Part shown: positions 9,318 through 18,187 of the stretch, in pieces
How the letters are laid out: each line of letters starts with the position of its first letter
How positions within the stretch are numbered: position 1 is the stretch's first letter
Origin: Gammaproteobacteria bacterium
GTDB lineage: Bacteria > Pseudomonadota > Gammaproteobacteria > HK1
Length of the DNA stretch: 64,000 bases
Assembly (NCBI GenBank): GCA_021773645.1
Contig: JAJFJU010000015.1
Coordinates: 124,001-188,000 of the forward strand
Direction of reading: 5' to 3'
Program-made: the position numbers and the translations under genes
The notes under the pieces: generated by a model
The model's database searches: none
Seen by the model: only the letters and a program-made list of their open reading frames with translations
Told to the model about the DNA's origin: nothing

Positions 9318-9451
9318 TAGTAAGCGGTTGAAAACGCTCAGGCGAGCACAAGACAAGGCAAAAATTGGCGAAAAAGGAGAGCTTACAAATAGTAAGTGAG
9401 CATTTTGAGCCGATTTTTAACGCCGCATGAGTGTTTTTCAACTGCTTGCTA
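9318..9451. repeat. Large imperfect palindrome (MITE-like) between sppA and maf
   Basis: A ~134-bp nearly complete inverted repeat. The outer arms are TAGTAAGCGGTTGAAAAC.. on the left and ..GTTTTTCAACTGCTTGCTA on the right, with an inner CTTAC-aaata-GTAAG core at 9382-9396. Most outer-arm mismatches are G-T pairs, so an RNA from the plus strand folds best. The right arm overlaps the last four codons and stop of maf. It may end both converging transcripts. The composition is A-rich/T-rich, unlike the flanking genes. I expect dispersed copies elsewhere in the genome. Confidence 0.7.
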
Positions 9452-10034
9452 GTACATCGACACCTGCTTGCTCCAGCATAAAAACCAGGCGGATCAAGGG
9501 CAGTCCGATGAGGGCATTGGGATCGGTTCCGGAGAGCTGTGAAAATAAGCTGACGCCCAGACCCTCAGCTTTGAATCCGCCGGCGCAGTCGAGCGGGTTT
9601 TCGCGGCGTACATAATTTTGGATTTGGGCGTCACTCAGAGGACGTAGGCTGACCTGGAAGGGCACTACCTCTACCTGCGTCAGGCCCTGATCGGCATCAA
9701 ACAGACACAAGCCGGTGAGAAATTGCACCGTGGTGTCGGCCATTTTCCTCAACTGCTCCTCACAGCGCGCCACCGTTAATGGTTTGCCGAGAATTTCGCC
9801 CCCCGCCACCGCGACTTGGTCGGAGCCGATGATAAGCCCCTTGGGATACTGGCTGGCACCCGCTCGTGCCTTGGCCTCAGCCAGACGCCGTACCAGCACC
9901 TCGGGAGGTTCACTCGGTAGGCGGGTCTCATCCACCTGCGGCGCGCAGACTTGAAAGGGCAATCCCAGTCGCTCCAACAGAGCACGGCGATAGGGGGAGG
10001 TGGAGGCCAGGACGATAGGGGAATTCATGCTCAT
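9438..10034 (-). CDS. yceF: Maf/YceF-type nucleotide pyrophosphatase
   Basis: Maf-family enzymes hydrolyse (modified) nucleoside triphosphates to monophosphates in the cytosol; the YceF branch prefers 7-methyl-GTP. The protein has 198 residues. Seen: N-terminal VLASTSPYRRALLERLGL, DETRLPSEPPEVLVRRLAEAKA and GSDQVAV with the conserved Asp. Context supports YceF over the dTTP-type Maf: it is divergent from yceD-rpmF-plsX, as in E. coli. An alternative start two codons later is possible. The last residues (LASS) and the stop lie within the palindromic element at 9318-9451, so the C-terminus may have been recruited from it. Confidence 0.9.
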   Translation of the reverse strand: MSMNSPIVLASTSPYRRALLERLGLPFQVCAPQVDETRLPSEPPEVLVRRLAEAKARAGASQYPKGLIIGSDQVAVAGGEILGKPLTVARCEEQLRKMADTTVQFLTGLCLFDADQGLTQVEVVPFQVSLRPLSDAQIQNYVRRENPLDCAGGFKAEGLGVSLFSQLSGTDPNALIGLPLIRLVFMLEQAGVDVLASS

Positions 10035-10048
10035 TGTTCGCTCTATTT

Positions 10049-10064
10049 AAATAAGCGCTTATTT
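10049..10064. promoter_or_regulatory. Perfect 16-bp palindrome upstream of yceD operon promoter
   Basis: AAATAAGCGCTTATTT is its own reverse complement. It abuts (one base overlap) the TTGACA -35 box of the yceD promoter, and its centre lies at about -42.5 from the predicted start site, a usual place for an activator or repressor site. It does not resemble FadR, FabR or PsrA sites as I know them. The binding protein is unknown. Confidence 0.5.
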
Positions 10065-10092
10065 TGACATGGATGAGCCACTCAAATAACAT
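10064..10092 (+). promoter_or_regulatory. Promoter of the yceD-rpmF-plsX-fab operon
   Basis: TTGACA (10064-10069), exactly 17 bp, TAACAT (10087-10092). The predicted start, near 10099, is only about 3 bases before the yceD ATG at 10102, which also has no ribosome-binding site. The yceD message is therefore probably leaderless or nearly so. Confidence 0.65.
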
Positions 10093-10101
10093 CGCGCGGC
10101 T

Positions 10102-10608
10102 ATGGAAAAGCTGCTGGCAGGTGAGATATTCCCTTTGAAGCTTGCCCGCGCCGGTGCGAGTCTCCGCGGGCAAATTTCCTTGGCGCGACTACCTCGTCTT
10201 TCGGCGTGCGTGGAGCGTGCCGGTGAGATGGTGGAAGTAGCCCTGGAATTTTCCCAGGATGAGTTGGGTTGTAGCCTAGTGGAGGGTGTCCTCAGTGTGG
10301 ATGTCGAGCTGGTCTGTCAGCGCTGCCTGGTGGCTTTTTCTACCCCATTGCTGGGTGAGGTACGCCTTGGGTTTGTCGCCAGTGATCAGGCGGCGAAGGG
10401 TTTGCCTGAGGGGCTGGAGGCCTGTGTGCTCATTGATGGCAAGGTGACTCTGGAGACCCTGGTGGAGGATGAGTTATTGCTGGCCTTGCCAGACGTGCCT
10501 TTGCATCCTCGGGAAGTTTGTCCGGCTGGTAGCAAATATGAGCCGGAGCCCAGGGACGAAAACAACCCCTTTGCGGTGTTGGGGCAATTGAAGGGGAAAG
10601 TAAACTGA
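10102..10608 (+). CDS. yceD: YceD family protein (23S rRNA accumulation, DUF177)
   Basis: YceD is needed for normal 23S rRNA levels in bacteria and plants; its mechanism is poorly known. The protein has 168 residues, close to E. coli YceD. Seen: the conserved ELVCQRCLVAF block with a CxxC pair, VEDELLLALPDVPLHP, and the C-terminal NPFAVLGQLKGK. It is the first gene of the ribosome/fatty-acid operon, upstream of rpmF as usual. The start has no Shine-Dalgarno and lies about 3 bases after the predicted transcription start; the encoded N-terminus and total length nevertheless fit the family. Confidence 0.92.
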   Translation: MEKLLAGEIFPLKLARAGASLRGQISLARLPRLSACVERAGEMVEVALEFSQDELGCSLVEGVLSVDVELVCQRCLVAFSTPLLGEVRLGFVASDQAAKGLPEGLEACVLIDGKVTLETLVEDELLLALPDVPLHPREVCPAGSKYEPEPRDENNPFAVLGQLKGKVN

Positions 10609-10704
10609 CTTTCCGTGTGGGCCGGGTGTTAATCCGGTAGAGATTATTGATATTTGGGTGGAAGTGCTTTTCTGCCTTTTACGATTAGCTTGTGAGGAAT
10701 ACAA

Positions 10705-10884
10705 ATGGCAGTTCAAAAGAGCAAAAAGAGTCGCTCAAGGCGTGATATGCGGCGTGGACACGATACCTTGGGCAATCCGACTCTCTCCATCGAGTCGAGC
10801 ACCGGTGAAACTCACCGTCGCCACCATATTAGTGCCGATGGCTTTTATCGTGGGCGTAAAGTGTTGCCGGGTGCGGACGACTAG
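10705..10884 (+). CDS. rpmF: 50S ribosomal protein L32
   Basis: A small protein of the large ribosomal subunit, 59 residues. It begins [20 protein letters not shown] and continues with the conserved [23 protein letters not shown] ribosome site precedes the ATG at 10705. The zinc cysteines of some L32 proteins are absent, as in many gammaproteobacteria. It lies between yceD and plsX, the standard position, and plsX begins three bases after its stop. Confidence 0.96.
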   Translation: MAVQKSKKSRSRRDMRRGHDTLGNPTLSIESSTGETHRRHHISADGFYRGRKVLPGADD

Positions 10885-10887
10885 AGT

Positions 10888-11910
10888 TTGAGTTACACCA
10901 TTGCCGTGGACGCCATGGGTGGCGATCACGGTCCCAGTGTAGTTATCCCGGCCTCCTTGGAGATGCTTTCCAAGCGGCCCGGGCTGCGCCTTATTCTGGT
11001 GGGTGACGAGGCGCAGATTGTAGCTGAGCTGGCGGCAAATAAGGCCGAGTCTGGCGAACGCTTACGTGTCCATCACGCCTCCCAAAAGGTGGCTATGGAT
11101 GATTTGCCGTCTCAGGCATTGCGCACCAAGAAAGATTCTTCCATGCGGGTTGCCATTAATCTGGTCAAAGATCAGGTGGCCGACGCCTGCGTGAGTGCCG
11201 GTAATACCGGCGCCTTGATGGCAACCGCTCGCTTTGTACTCAAAACCTTACCGGGAATTAAACGCCCGGCTATCGTCTCCACGCTGCCCGCCACGGTGGG
11301 GCATACCCATGTGCTGGATCTCGGGGCCAATGTGGCGGCGACGGCGGAGCAACTTTTCCAGTTTGCGGTGATGGGCTCCGTGCTCACCAGTGCGGTGGAT
11401 AATATTGCGCGGCCACGGGTGGGTTTGTTGAATATCGGTGAAGAGGAAATCAAGGGTAACGAGTGTGTCAAAGAGGCTGCTCGTCTGCTGGCCTCCAGCG
11501 ATCTCCATTACATCGGTTTTGTGGAGGGTGACGATATCTATAAAGGCACCGCCGACGTCATCGTGTGTGACGGTTTTGCCGGAAATGTCGCACTTAAAGC
11601 CAGTGAGGGGGTCGCTCGTATGATTGGCCATTTCGCGCGCCAGGAATTTTCTCGTAATGCTTTCACTCGTTTGGCCGGTCTGATGGCGATACCGGTCTTG
11701 CGGGCTCTGCGCAAAAAATGTGATCCGAGAAATTATAATGGGGCCAGTTTTCTGGGCCTCAAAGGTACTGTGATCAAAAGTCACGGTAGTGCGGATGTCA
11801 TGTCTTTTGGTAATGCCATCAACGAGGCTATTATCGAGATCAAGAAAAATGTGCCGGTACGCATCGATGAGCATCTGGCCTCAATGCTGACCTCTCGGGA
11901 GGCGGTATGA
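10888..11910 (+). CDS. plsX: Phosphate acyltransferase PlsX
   Basis: Makes acyl-phosphate from acyl-ACP and phosphate, the acyl donor for the first step of phospholipid synthesis; a peripheral membrane enzyme. The protein has 340 residues. Seen: the N-terminal [12 protein letters not shown] signature, [20 protein letters not shown] and the C-terminal [16 protein letters not shown]. The only reasonable start is TTG at 10888, since a stop precedes it in frame and the next Met is within the conserved motif. That rare start, three bases after rpmF, suggests coupled and moderated translation. The stop overlaps the ATG of fabH. Confidence 0.95.
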   Translation: MSYTIAVDAMGGDHGPSVVIPASLEMLSKRPGLRLILVGDEAQIVAELAANKAESGERLRVHHASQKVAMDDLPSQALRTKKDSSMRVAINLVKDQVADACVSAGNTGALMATARFVLKTLPGIKRPAIVSTLPATVGHTHVLDLGANVAATAEQLFQFAVMGSVLTSAVDNIARPRVGLLNIGEEEIKGNECVKEAARLLASSDLHYIGFVEGDDIYKGTADVIVCDGFAGNVALKASEGVARMIGHFARQEFSRNAFTRLAGLMAIPVLRALRKKCDPRNYNGASFLGLKGTVIKSHGSADVMSFGNAINEAIIEIKKNVPVRIDEHLASMLTSREAV

Positions 11911-12875
11911 ATTACGCCCGCATCGCTGGCACCGGATCCTATTTGCCCGAGAACATCCTCACCAATGCCGAACTTGAGTCCATGGTGGATACCACGGATG
12001 AGTGGATTTTTGAGCGCACCGGTATCCGCGAGCGCCACATTGCAGTGGAAGGCGAAACCACCTGTGATTTAGCCGAACAGGCAGCACGCCGGGCAATGGA
12101 TGCGGCGGGCGTACGGGCCTCAGATATTGATCTCATTATCGTCGGCACCACGACCCCGGATCGCATCTATCCTTCCACGGCCTGCATGCTGCAAGCCCGT
12201 CTGGGCATTAAAGGTTGTCCAGCTTTTGACCTGCAGGCGGTATGCACCGGCTTCGTTTATGCCCTCGGTGTGGGTGAGCAGTTTATCCGCACCGGGAGTG
12301 CAAAAAAGGCCCTTGTCTTAGGTGCAGATACTCATTCTCGTTTGTTGGACTGGACCGATCGGGGAACCTGTATCCTCTTCGGCGACGGTGCGGGAGCCGT
12401 GGTCCTGGAGGCCAGTAAGGAGCCGGGGATCTACTCCACTCATTTGCACGCGGACGGCAGCTATGGGGACTTGCTGCGCGTTGATGGTGGTATCTCTCAA
12501 GGCTACGACCAGGTGGTTGCCGGCAAGGCTTTTGTGGAGATGCGAGGCTCCGAGGTATTCAAGGTTGCGGTTCGTACCTTGGGACGCATCGTGGATGAAA
12601 CCCTGGCGGCTAATAATATGCATAAAGAAGATGTGGATTGGCTGATTCCTCATCAGGCTAATATCCGCATTATTCAAGCGACGGCGAAAAAAATGGGCAT
12701 GCCCATGGAAAAGGTGGTGCTGACCATCGATCGCCACGGCAATACCTCAGCGGCCTCGGTACCCTTGGCGTTAGACACGGCGGTGCGCTCGGGACAGGTA
12801 AAGCGCGGCGATACACTGCTGTTGGAGGCCTTTGGGAGTGGATTTACCTGGGGCTCCGCGCTACTCCGTTACTAG
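11907..12875 (+). CDS. fabH: Beta-ketoacyl-ACP synthase III
   Basis: Starts fatty acid chains by condensing acetyl-CoA with malonyl-ACP. The protein has 322 residues of the thiolase fold. The catalytic triad is visible as C113 ([10 protein letters not shown]), H249 (IPHQANIRI) and N279 (HGNTSAAS). It overlaps plsX by ATGA and is followed 15 bases later by fabD, giving the common order plsX-fabH-fabD-fabG-acpP-fabF. Confidence 0.97.
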   Translation: MNYARIAGTGSYLPENILTNAELESMVDTTDEWIFERTGIRERHIAVEGETTCDLAEQAARRAMDAAGVRASDIDLIIVGTTTPDRIYPSTACMLQARLGIKGCPAFDLQAVCTGFVYALGVGEQFIRTGSAKKALVLGADTHSRLLDWTDRGTCILFGDGAGAVVLEASKEPGIYSTHLHADGSYGDLLRVDGGISQGYDQVVAGKAFVEMRGSEVFKVAVRTLGRIVDETLAANNMHKEDVDWLIPHQANIRIIQATAKKMGMPMEKVVLTIDRHGNTSAASVPLALDTAVRSGQVKRGDTLLLEAFGSGFTWGSALLRY

Positions 12876-12890
12876 AATGGCCCTCAATTT

Positions 12891-13835
12891 ATGACAACTC
12901 GCTTCGGTGTGATCTTTCCCGGTCAGGGCTCACAGTCTGTCGGTATGCTGGCGGAGCTGGCAACTGCTTGTCCCGAGGTTCAGGAGACTTTTTCCGAGGC
13001 CAGTGAAGTACTCGATTACGATCTTTGGCAGCTGGTACAAACGGATCCCGAGGGCACCCTGAATAACACCACTATCACCCAGCCGGCAATGCTGGCAGCG
13101 GGGGTTGCGGCATGGCGTTGTTGGCTTGCTCGCGGTGGTGCGAAAGCTGCTTTCATGGCGGGCCACAGCCTGGGCGAATACAGCGCCCTGGTTTGTGCCG
13201 GGGCATTAGATTTTCCCACGGCGGTCTCTCTGGTGGCGGCACGTGCGCGTTATATGCAAGCTGCCGTGCCGGAAGGACTGGGGGCTATGGCAGCTATCCT
13301 GGGACTGGATGATGAAATCGTGCAGGCGGCTTGCGCTGAGGGTGCGGAAGATGAGGTGGTGGCAGCGGTTAATTTCAATGCCCCGGGGCAGGTGGTCATT
13401 GCTGGGGATATCGCGGCGGTGGAGCGAACCCAAGCGATCGCACTGGAAAAAGGGGCGAGAAAGGCTATCGGCTTGCCGGTGAGTGTGCCCTCTCATTGCA
13501 GCTTGATGGAGCCCGCAGCACGCCGACTGGAGAAGAAATTGCAGGCTGCCAGCCTAGCTACCCCCACAGCGCCGGTATTGCATAATGTGGATGCGCGGAC
13601 TAGGCCGGATGCCGATGGCATGCGTCGTGCTTTGGTGCAGCAATTATCACATCCGGTGCGCTGGGTAGACACTATTCGGGAAATGCAGGCGCAGGGTGTG
13701 GAGCAACTCATGGAGTGTGGGCCTGGGCGCGTTCTGACCGGGCTGAACCGGCGGATTGAGCGTCGCATGGGAATTTTTCCAATTTTTGATGCCACTAGCC
13801 TGGATAAGGCCTTGGTAAAACTGGCGGGGACGTAA
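12891..13835 (+). CDS. fabD: Malonyl-CoA:ACP transacylase
   Basis: Loads malonyl groups from malonyl-CoA onto acyl carrier protein. The protein has 314 residues. Seen: FPGQGSQ at residues 9-15, the active-site serine S93 in GHSLGEYSAL and the catalytic H202 in PSHCSLM. The stop codon is immediately followed by the fabG ATG without a single spacer base, implying coupled translation. Confidence 0.97.
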   Translation: MTTRFGVIFPGQGSQSVGMLAELATACPEVQETFSEASEVLDYDLWQLVQTDPEGTLNNTTITQPAMLAAGVAAWRCWLARGGAKAAFMAGHSLGEYSALVCAGALDFPTAVSLVAARARYMQAAVPEGLGAMAAILGLDDEIVQAACAEGAEDEVVAAVNFNAPGQVVIAGDIAAVERTQAIALEKGARKAIGLPVSVPSHCSLMEPAARRLEKKLQAASLATPTAPVLHNVDARTRPDADGMRRALVQQLSHPVRWVDTIREMQAQGVEQLMECGPGRVLTGLNRRIERRMGIFPIFDATSLDKALVKLAGT

Positions 13836-14582
13836 ATGGGGATTTTGGACGGTGAATGTGCCCTGATAACGGGAGCAACCCGAGGCATAGGTTGTGGTAT
13901 TGCTTTGGCACTGGGCCGTGAAGGTGCCAAGATCATTGGTACTGCAACGACGGAGGCCGGTGCCCGTACTATCGACGAATATCTGGAGAGTGAGGGGCTG
14001 GCTGGACACGGTGCGGTGCTGGATGTGGCAAGCAGCGCATCCGTGGATGCCTTTTATGCTGAGTTGAAGAAAAATTCAGAGTTACCGGGTATCCTCATCA
14101 ACAATGCGGGTATTACTAGGGATAACCTCTTTATGCGACTGGCTGCGGATGATTGGGACGCGGTGATTAATACCAACCTTTCTTCGCTGTATCGTATGAC
14201 ACGCCCCTGTGTGCGGGGCATGATGAAGGCGCGCACGGGACGAATCATCAATATTTCCTCCGTGGTTGGGGCCACCGGAAACGCCGGGCAGGTAAATTAT
14301 GCGTCAGCCAAGGCGGGAGTCATGGGCTTCACCAAGGCCTTGGCGCGCGAAGTAGGTGCTCGGGGTATTACCGTCAATGCGGTGGCACCGGGCTTCATCG
14401 AGACCGATATGACTGCGGCACTTACGGAAGATCAGCGTAGTGTCCTGATCGCCGATGTCCCGCTCAAAAAATTAGGCGTGGTGGAGGACATTGCGGCGGC
14501 CGTGGTGTTTCTTTCGTCGCCTGCAGCCGGATATATTACCGGCGAAACACTGCATGTGAATGGCGGCATGCACATGTCCTGA
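13836..14582 (+). CDS. fabG: 3-oxoacyl-ACP reductase
   Basis: NADPH-dependent reduction of 3-ketoacyl-ACP in fatty acid elongation. The protein has 248 residues, a short-chain dehydrogenase. Seen: the cofactor motif TGATRGIG (12-19), NNAG at about 89-92, and the catalytic S142, Y155 and K159 (YASAK). The C-terminal ITGETLHVNGGMHM is typical of FabG. It abuts fabD, and a weak terminator-like structure and possible promoter lie between it and acpP. Confidence 0.97.
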   Translation: MGILDGECALITGATRGIGCGIALALGREGAKIIGTATTEAGARTIDEYLESEGLAGHGAVLDVASSASVDAFYAELKKNSELPGILINNAGITRDNLFMRLAADDWDAVINTNLSSLYRMTRPCVRGMMKARTGRIINISSVVGATGNAGQVNYASAKAGVMGFTKALAREVGARGITVNAVAPGFIETDMTAALTEDQRSVLIADVPLKKLGVVEDIAAAVVFLSSPAAGYITGETLHVNGGMHMS

Positions 14583-14664
14583 GCATTGTTTGGAACATTA
14601 ACAAGACGCTGTAACCAACTGAAATACAATCAAAATATGTCTCGCATGCAGGACGGGGTAATTC

Positions 14665-14688
14665 GCCTTGCAACTTGGGGCTTTTTTT
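14665..14688 (+). terminator. Weak terminator candidate between fabG and acpP
   Basis: A short stem (three G-C and two G-U pairs; GCCTT with GGGGC around a 7-base loop) is followed by seven T. It would partly separate acpP expression from fabG. A poor promoter, TTGCAA (14668-14673) with TAAACT (14690-14695) at 16 bp, overlaps it and might serve acpP. Confidence 0.35.
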
Positions 14689-14742
14689 ATAAACTAAGCG
14701 CGGAGCAGGCATAGGGCCGCAGTCACTGGAGGTTTTACTCGC

Positions 14743-14979
14743 ATGAGTACTATCGAAGAGCGCGTCAAGCAGATCGTTATTGAGCAGCTTGGGGTTACCG
14801 AAGAAGAGGTAAGTGTAGATTCGTCTTTTGTGGATGATCTGGGGGCGGATTCACTGGATACAGTGGAACTGGTGATGGCGCTCGAAGAAGAATTCGACTG
14901 CGAAATCCCGGATGAAGATGCTGAAAAGATTACTACGGTAGCCCAAGCGAACGAGTACGTTCGTGCGCATATGGACTAG
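14743..14979 (+). CDS. acpP: Acyl carrier protein
   Basis: Carries growing acyl chains on a phosphopantetheine arm. The protein has 78 residues, strongly acidic, with the prosthetic-group serine S37 in the invariant DSLDT motif. GGAGG (14728-14732) precedes the ATG. It is flanked by weak terminator-like structure upstream and a good one downstream, fitting the usual need for much more ACP than enzyme. Confidence 0.98.
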   Translation: MSTIEERVKQIVIEQLGVTEEEVSVDSSFVDDLGADSLDTVELVMALEEEFDCEIPDEDAEKITTVAQANEYVRAHMD

Positions 14980-14997
14980 TTGCTAGTTGATATCAAA

Positions 14998-15037
14998 GGC
15001 TGCGTGTCATCCGGCGGGTGAGCGCGGCCTTTTTTTT
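14998..15037 (+). terminator. Intrinsic terminator/attenuator between acpP and fabF
   Basis: GGCTGCG (14998-15004) pairs with CGCGGCC (15023-15029), seven pairs including one G-U, and is followed by eight T. It lies only 12 bases before the fabF start, so fabF depends on read-through. Confidence 0.65.
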
Positions 15038-15049
15038 GGGGGTGCGGTT

Positions 15050-16285
15050 TTGAGTAGACGAGTTGTGGTGACGGGCGTGGGTGCGGTAACACCTGTAGGG
15101 AATACGATTGCAGACTCTTGGGCCGCAATACTGGCTGGAAAGAGCGGGATTGCGCCTATCGAGGCCTTTGATACAGAAGGTTTTGCCAGTCGTATTGGTG
15201 GCACCATCAAGGACTTCAATCTCGAACTATATATGCCCCGCAAGGCGGCGCGAACCACCGATCCCTTTATTCACTATGGTATGGCGGCAGGTATTCAGGC
15301 GATTGAAGATTCTGGTCTTGAGATCAACGAGGAAAATGCTGAGCGCGTCGGCATTGCCATCGGTTCCGGAATTGGTGGTTTGCTTGGTATAGAAAAAGGT
15401 TATGGTGCCTTTTTGAAGGGTGGCGCAAGAAGAATTTCTCCGTTTTTCGTGCCCAGTAGCATCATCAATATGGTGGCCGGCAATCTTTCCATTCGTTATG
15501 GCATTAAGGGCCCCAATTTTGGGGTGGTCACAGCCTGCGCTACCGGTACCCATAACATAGGTATGGGTGCCCGCATGATCGAGCGTGGAGATGTGGATTC
15601 CATGGTCGTAGGTGGTACCGAGATGGCCACTACTCCCACCGGGCTTGGCGGTTTTGCCGCTGCTCGTGCGTTATCTACACGCAATGATGAACCCGAATTG
15701 GCCAGCCGTCCGTGGGATCGTGGACGGGATGGCTTTGTGTTGGGTGATGGCGCGGGCGTACTGATGCTGGAATCGTTGGAAACGGCGCAGGCACGTGGCG
15801 CAAATATTTATGCTGAGGTGGTGGGTTTTGCCATGAATGGCGATGCCTATCACATCACCGTACCACCGGATGATGCCAATGGGGCCAGCCGCTGTATGGG
15901 CCTTGCTCTCAAGGATGCGGGGCTCAATCCTGAACAGGTGGATTACGTGAATGCCCATGGCACCTCCACGCCGGCTGGAGATATCGCCGAAACTCGCGCC
16001 TTAAAATCCGCTTTTGGTGACCATGCTTCAAGTTTAGCGGTGAGTTCAACCAAGTCCATGACCGGGCATTTGCTCGGTGCTGCCGGCAGTGTTGAGGCCA
16101 TCTTCAGCGTGCTTGCATTACGCGACCAAGTGGCTCCCCCCACCATCAATCTGGACGATCCGGATGAGGGTTGTGATTTGGATTACGTGCCCCATGAGGC
16201 CCGGGAAATGCATTTGGACACGGTGATGTCCAATTCCTTCGGCTTTGGTGGTACTAACGGCACACTAATCTTCTCCCGCGTCTAG
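15050..16285 (+). CDS. fabF: Beta-ketoacyl-ACP synthase II
   Basis: Condenses malonyl-ACP with acyl-ACP during elongation, including the temperature-sensitive cis-vaccenate step. The core has about 411 residues. The catalytic C163 is in [10 protein letters not shown], with the two histidines in [11 protein letters not shown] and [11 protein letters not shown]. The frame extends back to TTG 14987, but family members start MSRRVVVTG, which fits TTG 15050 with GGGGG (15038-15042) at good spacing. An upstream start would place the terminator inside the gene. It is followed by pabC. Confidence 0.95.
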   Translation: MSRRVVVTGVGAVTPVGNTIADSWAAILAGKSGIAPIEAFDTEGFASRIGGTIKDFNLELYMPRKAARTTDPFIHYGMAAGIQAIEDSGLEINEENAERVGIAIGSGIGGLLGIEKGYGAFLKGGARRISPFFVPSSIINMVAGNLSIRYGIKGPNFGVVTACATGTHNIGMGARMIERGDVDSMVVGGTEMATTPTGLGGFAAARALSTRNDEPELASRPWDRGRDGFVLGDGAGVLMLESLETAQARGANIYAEVVGFAMNGDAYHITVPPDDANGASRCMGLALKDAGLNPEQVDYVNAHGTSTPAGDIAETRALKSAFGDHASSLAVSSTKSMTGHLLGAAGSVEAIFSVLALRDQVAPPTINLDDPDEGCDLDYVPHEAREMHLDTVMSNSFGFGGTNGTLIFSRV

Positions 16286-16309
16286 CAGGCTGTTCAACGG
16301 GGTCGTGCC

Positions 16310-17131
16310 GTGATCCTCATAAACGGTGTCCCCGGTGACTCTATTCCGGCCACGGATCGTGGCCTGCTTTATGGCGATGGCTTGTTTGAAACCATTGCCG
16401 TTATTGCAGGTGCTGCACTTAACTTCGATGCCCATCTCAGCCGTCTAAATCTGGGTTGCCAGCGTTTGGGTATCTCCGTGCCTGGCGACAATTTGCTGCG
16501 CCACGAGGCTAGTCAGGTGATAGGGGCTTGTCCCCGTGGCGTGCTGAAAATTATTTTCACCCGCGGTGGCGGCGGACGGGGATATCGCCCGGATCCGGAA
16601 TTGACGCCTACTCGTATCCTCATGCTGCAAACTGCCCCAGATTATCCCGAAGAAAATCGTGTGGGTGGAATTATTGCCGGGATCTGTCATACCCGGGTGG
16701 TGGATCAACCTGAGCTGGCGGGCATCAAGCATCTCAACCGCTTGCCTCACGTATTAGCGCGCAACGAGCGCGGGCAAGCAGAGTGTTCCGAAAGTTTAAT
16801 GCTCGATATCCACGGAAGGGTACAGACTGGCAGTATGAGTAATCTCTTTCTGTTGCGTGGAAATACATTGGTCTCCCCGCCGCTTGCCACCATTGGTGTC
16901 GCTGGCACCGTGCGTCAGGCCATCCTGAAAATAGCCCCAGAGCTAGGCTGGAAGATAGTGCTTGAAGAGATGGTGCTTGAGGATCTCTATGCGGCAGACG
17001 AGGTTTTCCTAAGCAATAGCTTGATTGGGATTTGGCCATTGCGGGCGTTAGCGGGCAGAGCGCTCAATGTAGGCAAAGGCTCAGCACTATTGCTTAAACG
17101 TTTGATTCACGACGGTGTGGTTCCTCCATGA
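16310..17131 (+). CDS. pabC: Aminodeoxychorismate lyase
   Basis: Releases 4-aminobenzoate and pyruvate from aminodeoxychorismate in folate synthesis; a PLP enzyme of fold type IV. The protein has 273 residues and starts at GTG. Seen: TDRGLLYGDGLFET near the N-terminus, the PLP lysine K140 in GIKHLNRLPHVLARNE (the same number as in E. coli PabC), and TGSMSNLFLL. It sits between fabF and mltG, its usual gammaproteobacterial position, and overlaps mltG by ATGA. Confidence 0.95.
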   Translation: MILINGVPGDSIPATDRGLLYGDGLFETIAVIAGAALNFDAHLSRLNLGCQRLGISVPGDNLLRHEASQVIGACPRGVLKIIFTRGGGGRGYRPDPELTPTRILMLQTAPDYPEENRVGGIIAGICHTRVVDQPELAGIKHLNRLPHVLARNERGQAECSESLMLDIHGRVQTGSMSNLFLLRGNTLVSPPLATIGVAGTVRQAILKIAPELGWKIVLEEMVLEDLYAADEVFLSNSLIGIWPLRALAGRALNVGKGSALLLKRLIHDGVVPP

Positions 17132-18183
17132 GTGATGAAACACCGCTATTGCCCCCGCGCACTCTATCGCTATTACGCTTGTCTGTGGCCGCGGTTATGT
17201 TGCTACTGGGATTGCTTGGAACATGGTTTCTCGCTGACTTTCGAGACAATTTGGATCAACCGATGTTTACCGCTGGCGAGCCTTTGCATTTGACCGTGGA
17301 AGCTGGCACTAGCTTGGGGCAACTCAGTGCAGAATTGGCGACACGATACGGCTTGCTCCATCCGCGGTATCTGCTCTGGTACGGGCGCTGGTCGGGGATG
17401 GCGACGCGGATTCGAGCTGGAGAATATCGGATTCCTGCAGCCACCACGCCTAGGCAGTTTCTACAGATCTTGGTAGAAGGTAAGGTCATTCAATATGCTC
17501 TGGGTTTTCCAGAAGGATGGCCGTTTTCGCGCTGGCTCAAGGTGCTGCAGCGGGAACCAGCGCTGGGGAAGGGGCTCAAGGGGATGAGTGAAAAGGAGAT
17601 TCTAGCGCAACTTGGCTTGGATGCGAGGCATCCAGAGGGGCTGTTTTTCCCTGATACCTACCATTACACCCGCGCTACCACGGGCCTGGATATACTGCAT
17701 CGCGCTTATGAAAGAATGCAAAAGGTGCTGGCCAAGGAGTGGCAGGGGCGGGCAGCTGACTTACCGCTGAAAAGCGCTTACGAAGCACTGATTCTGGCTT
17801 CCATCATTGAAAAGGAGACGGGTCGGGCTGAAGAACGGGCACAGATTGCCGGGGTATTTATACGTCGGCTTGAGAAAAATATGCGCTTGGAGACCGATCC
17901 CACGGTTATATACGGCCTGGGAGAGCGCTTTGATGGGAATTTGCGCCGCCGTCACCTGCGTGAAGATACCCCTTACAATACCTATCGGCACAAGGGTTTG
18001 CCGCCCACGCCGATTGCTATGCCCGGACGTGCGGCGATTCATGCCGCACTACATCCAGCGGCTGGAGATGCCCTTTATTTTGTCGCTCGCGGAGATGGTA
18101 CGCACCAATTTTCTAGTAATTATGCATTACATAAGCAAGCGGTAAATCGCTATCAACGACGTAAAAAGCAGAGTCGGAAATAA
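17128..18183 (+). CDS. mltG: Endolytic murein transglycosylase MltG
   Basis: Cleaves nascent peptidoglycan strands and probably sets glycan length; anchored in the inner membrane. The protein has 351 residues: one membrane segment (about 16-36), a LysM-like region, then the YceG catalytic domain with the catalytic glutamate E228 in ASIIEKET, and RLETDPTVIYGLG and TPYNTYRHKGLPPTPI. It overlaps pabC and is followed 4 bases later by tmk, as in E. coli. Confidence 0.96.
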   Translation: MSDETPLLPPRTLSLLRLSVAAVMLLLGLLGTWFLADFRDNLDQPMFTAGEPLHLTVEAGTSLGQLSAELATRYGLLHPRYLLWYGRWSGMATRIRAGEYRIPAATTPRQFLQILVEGKVIQYALGFPEGWPFSRWLKVLQREPALGKGLKGMSEKEILAQLGLDARHPEGLFFPDTYHYTRATTGLDILHRAYERMQKVLAKEWQGRAADLPLKSAYEALILASIIEKETGRAEERAQIAGVFIRRLEKNMRLETDPTVIYGLGERFDGNLRRRHLREDTPYNTYRHKGLPPTPIAMPGRAAIHAALHPAAGDALYFVARGDGTHQFSSNYALHKQAVNRYQRRKKQSRK

Positions 18184-18187
18184 GCCA

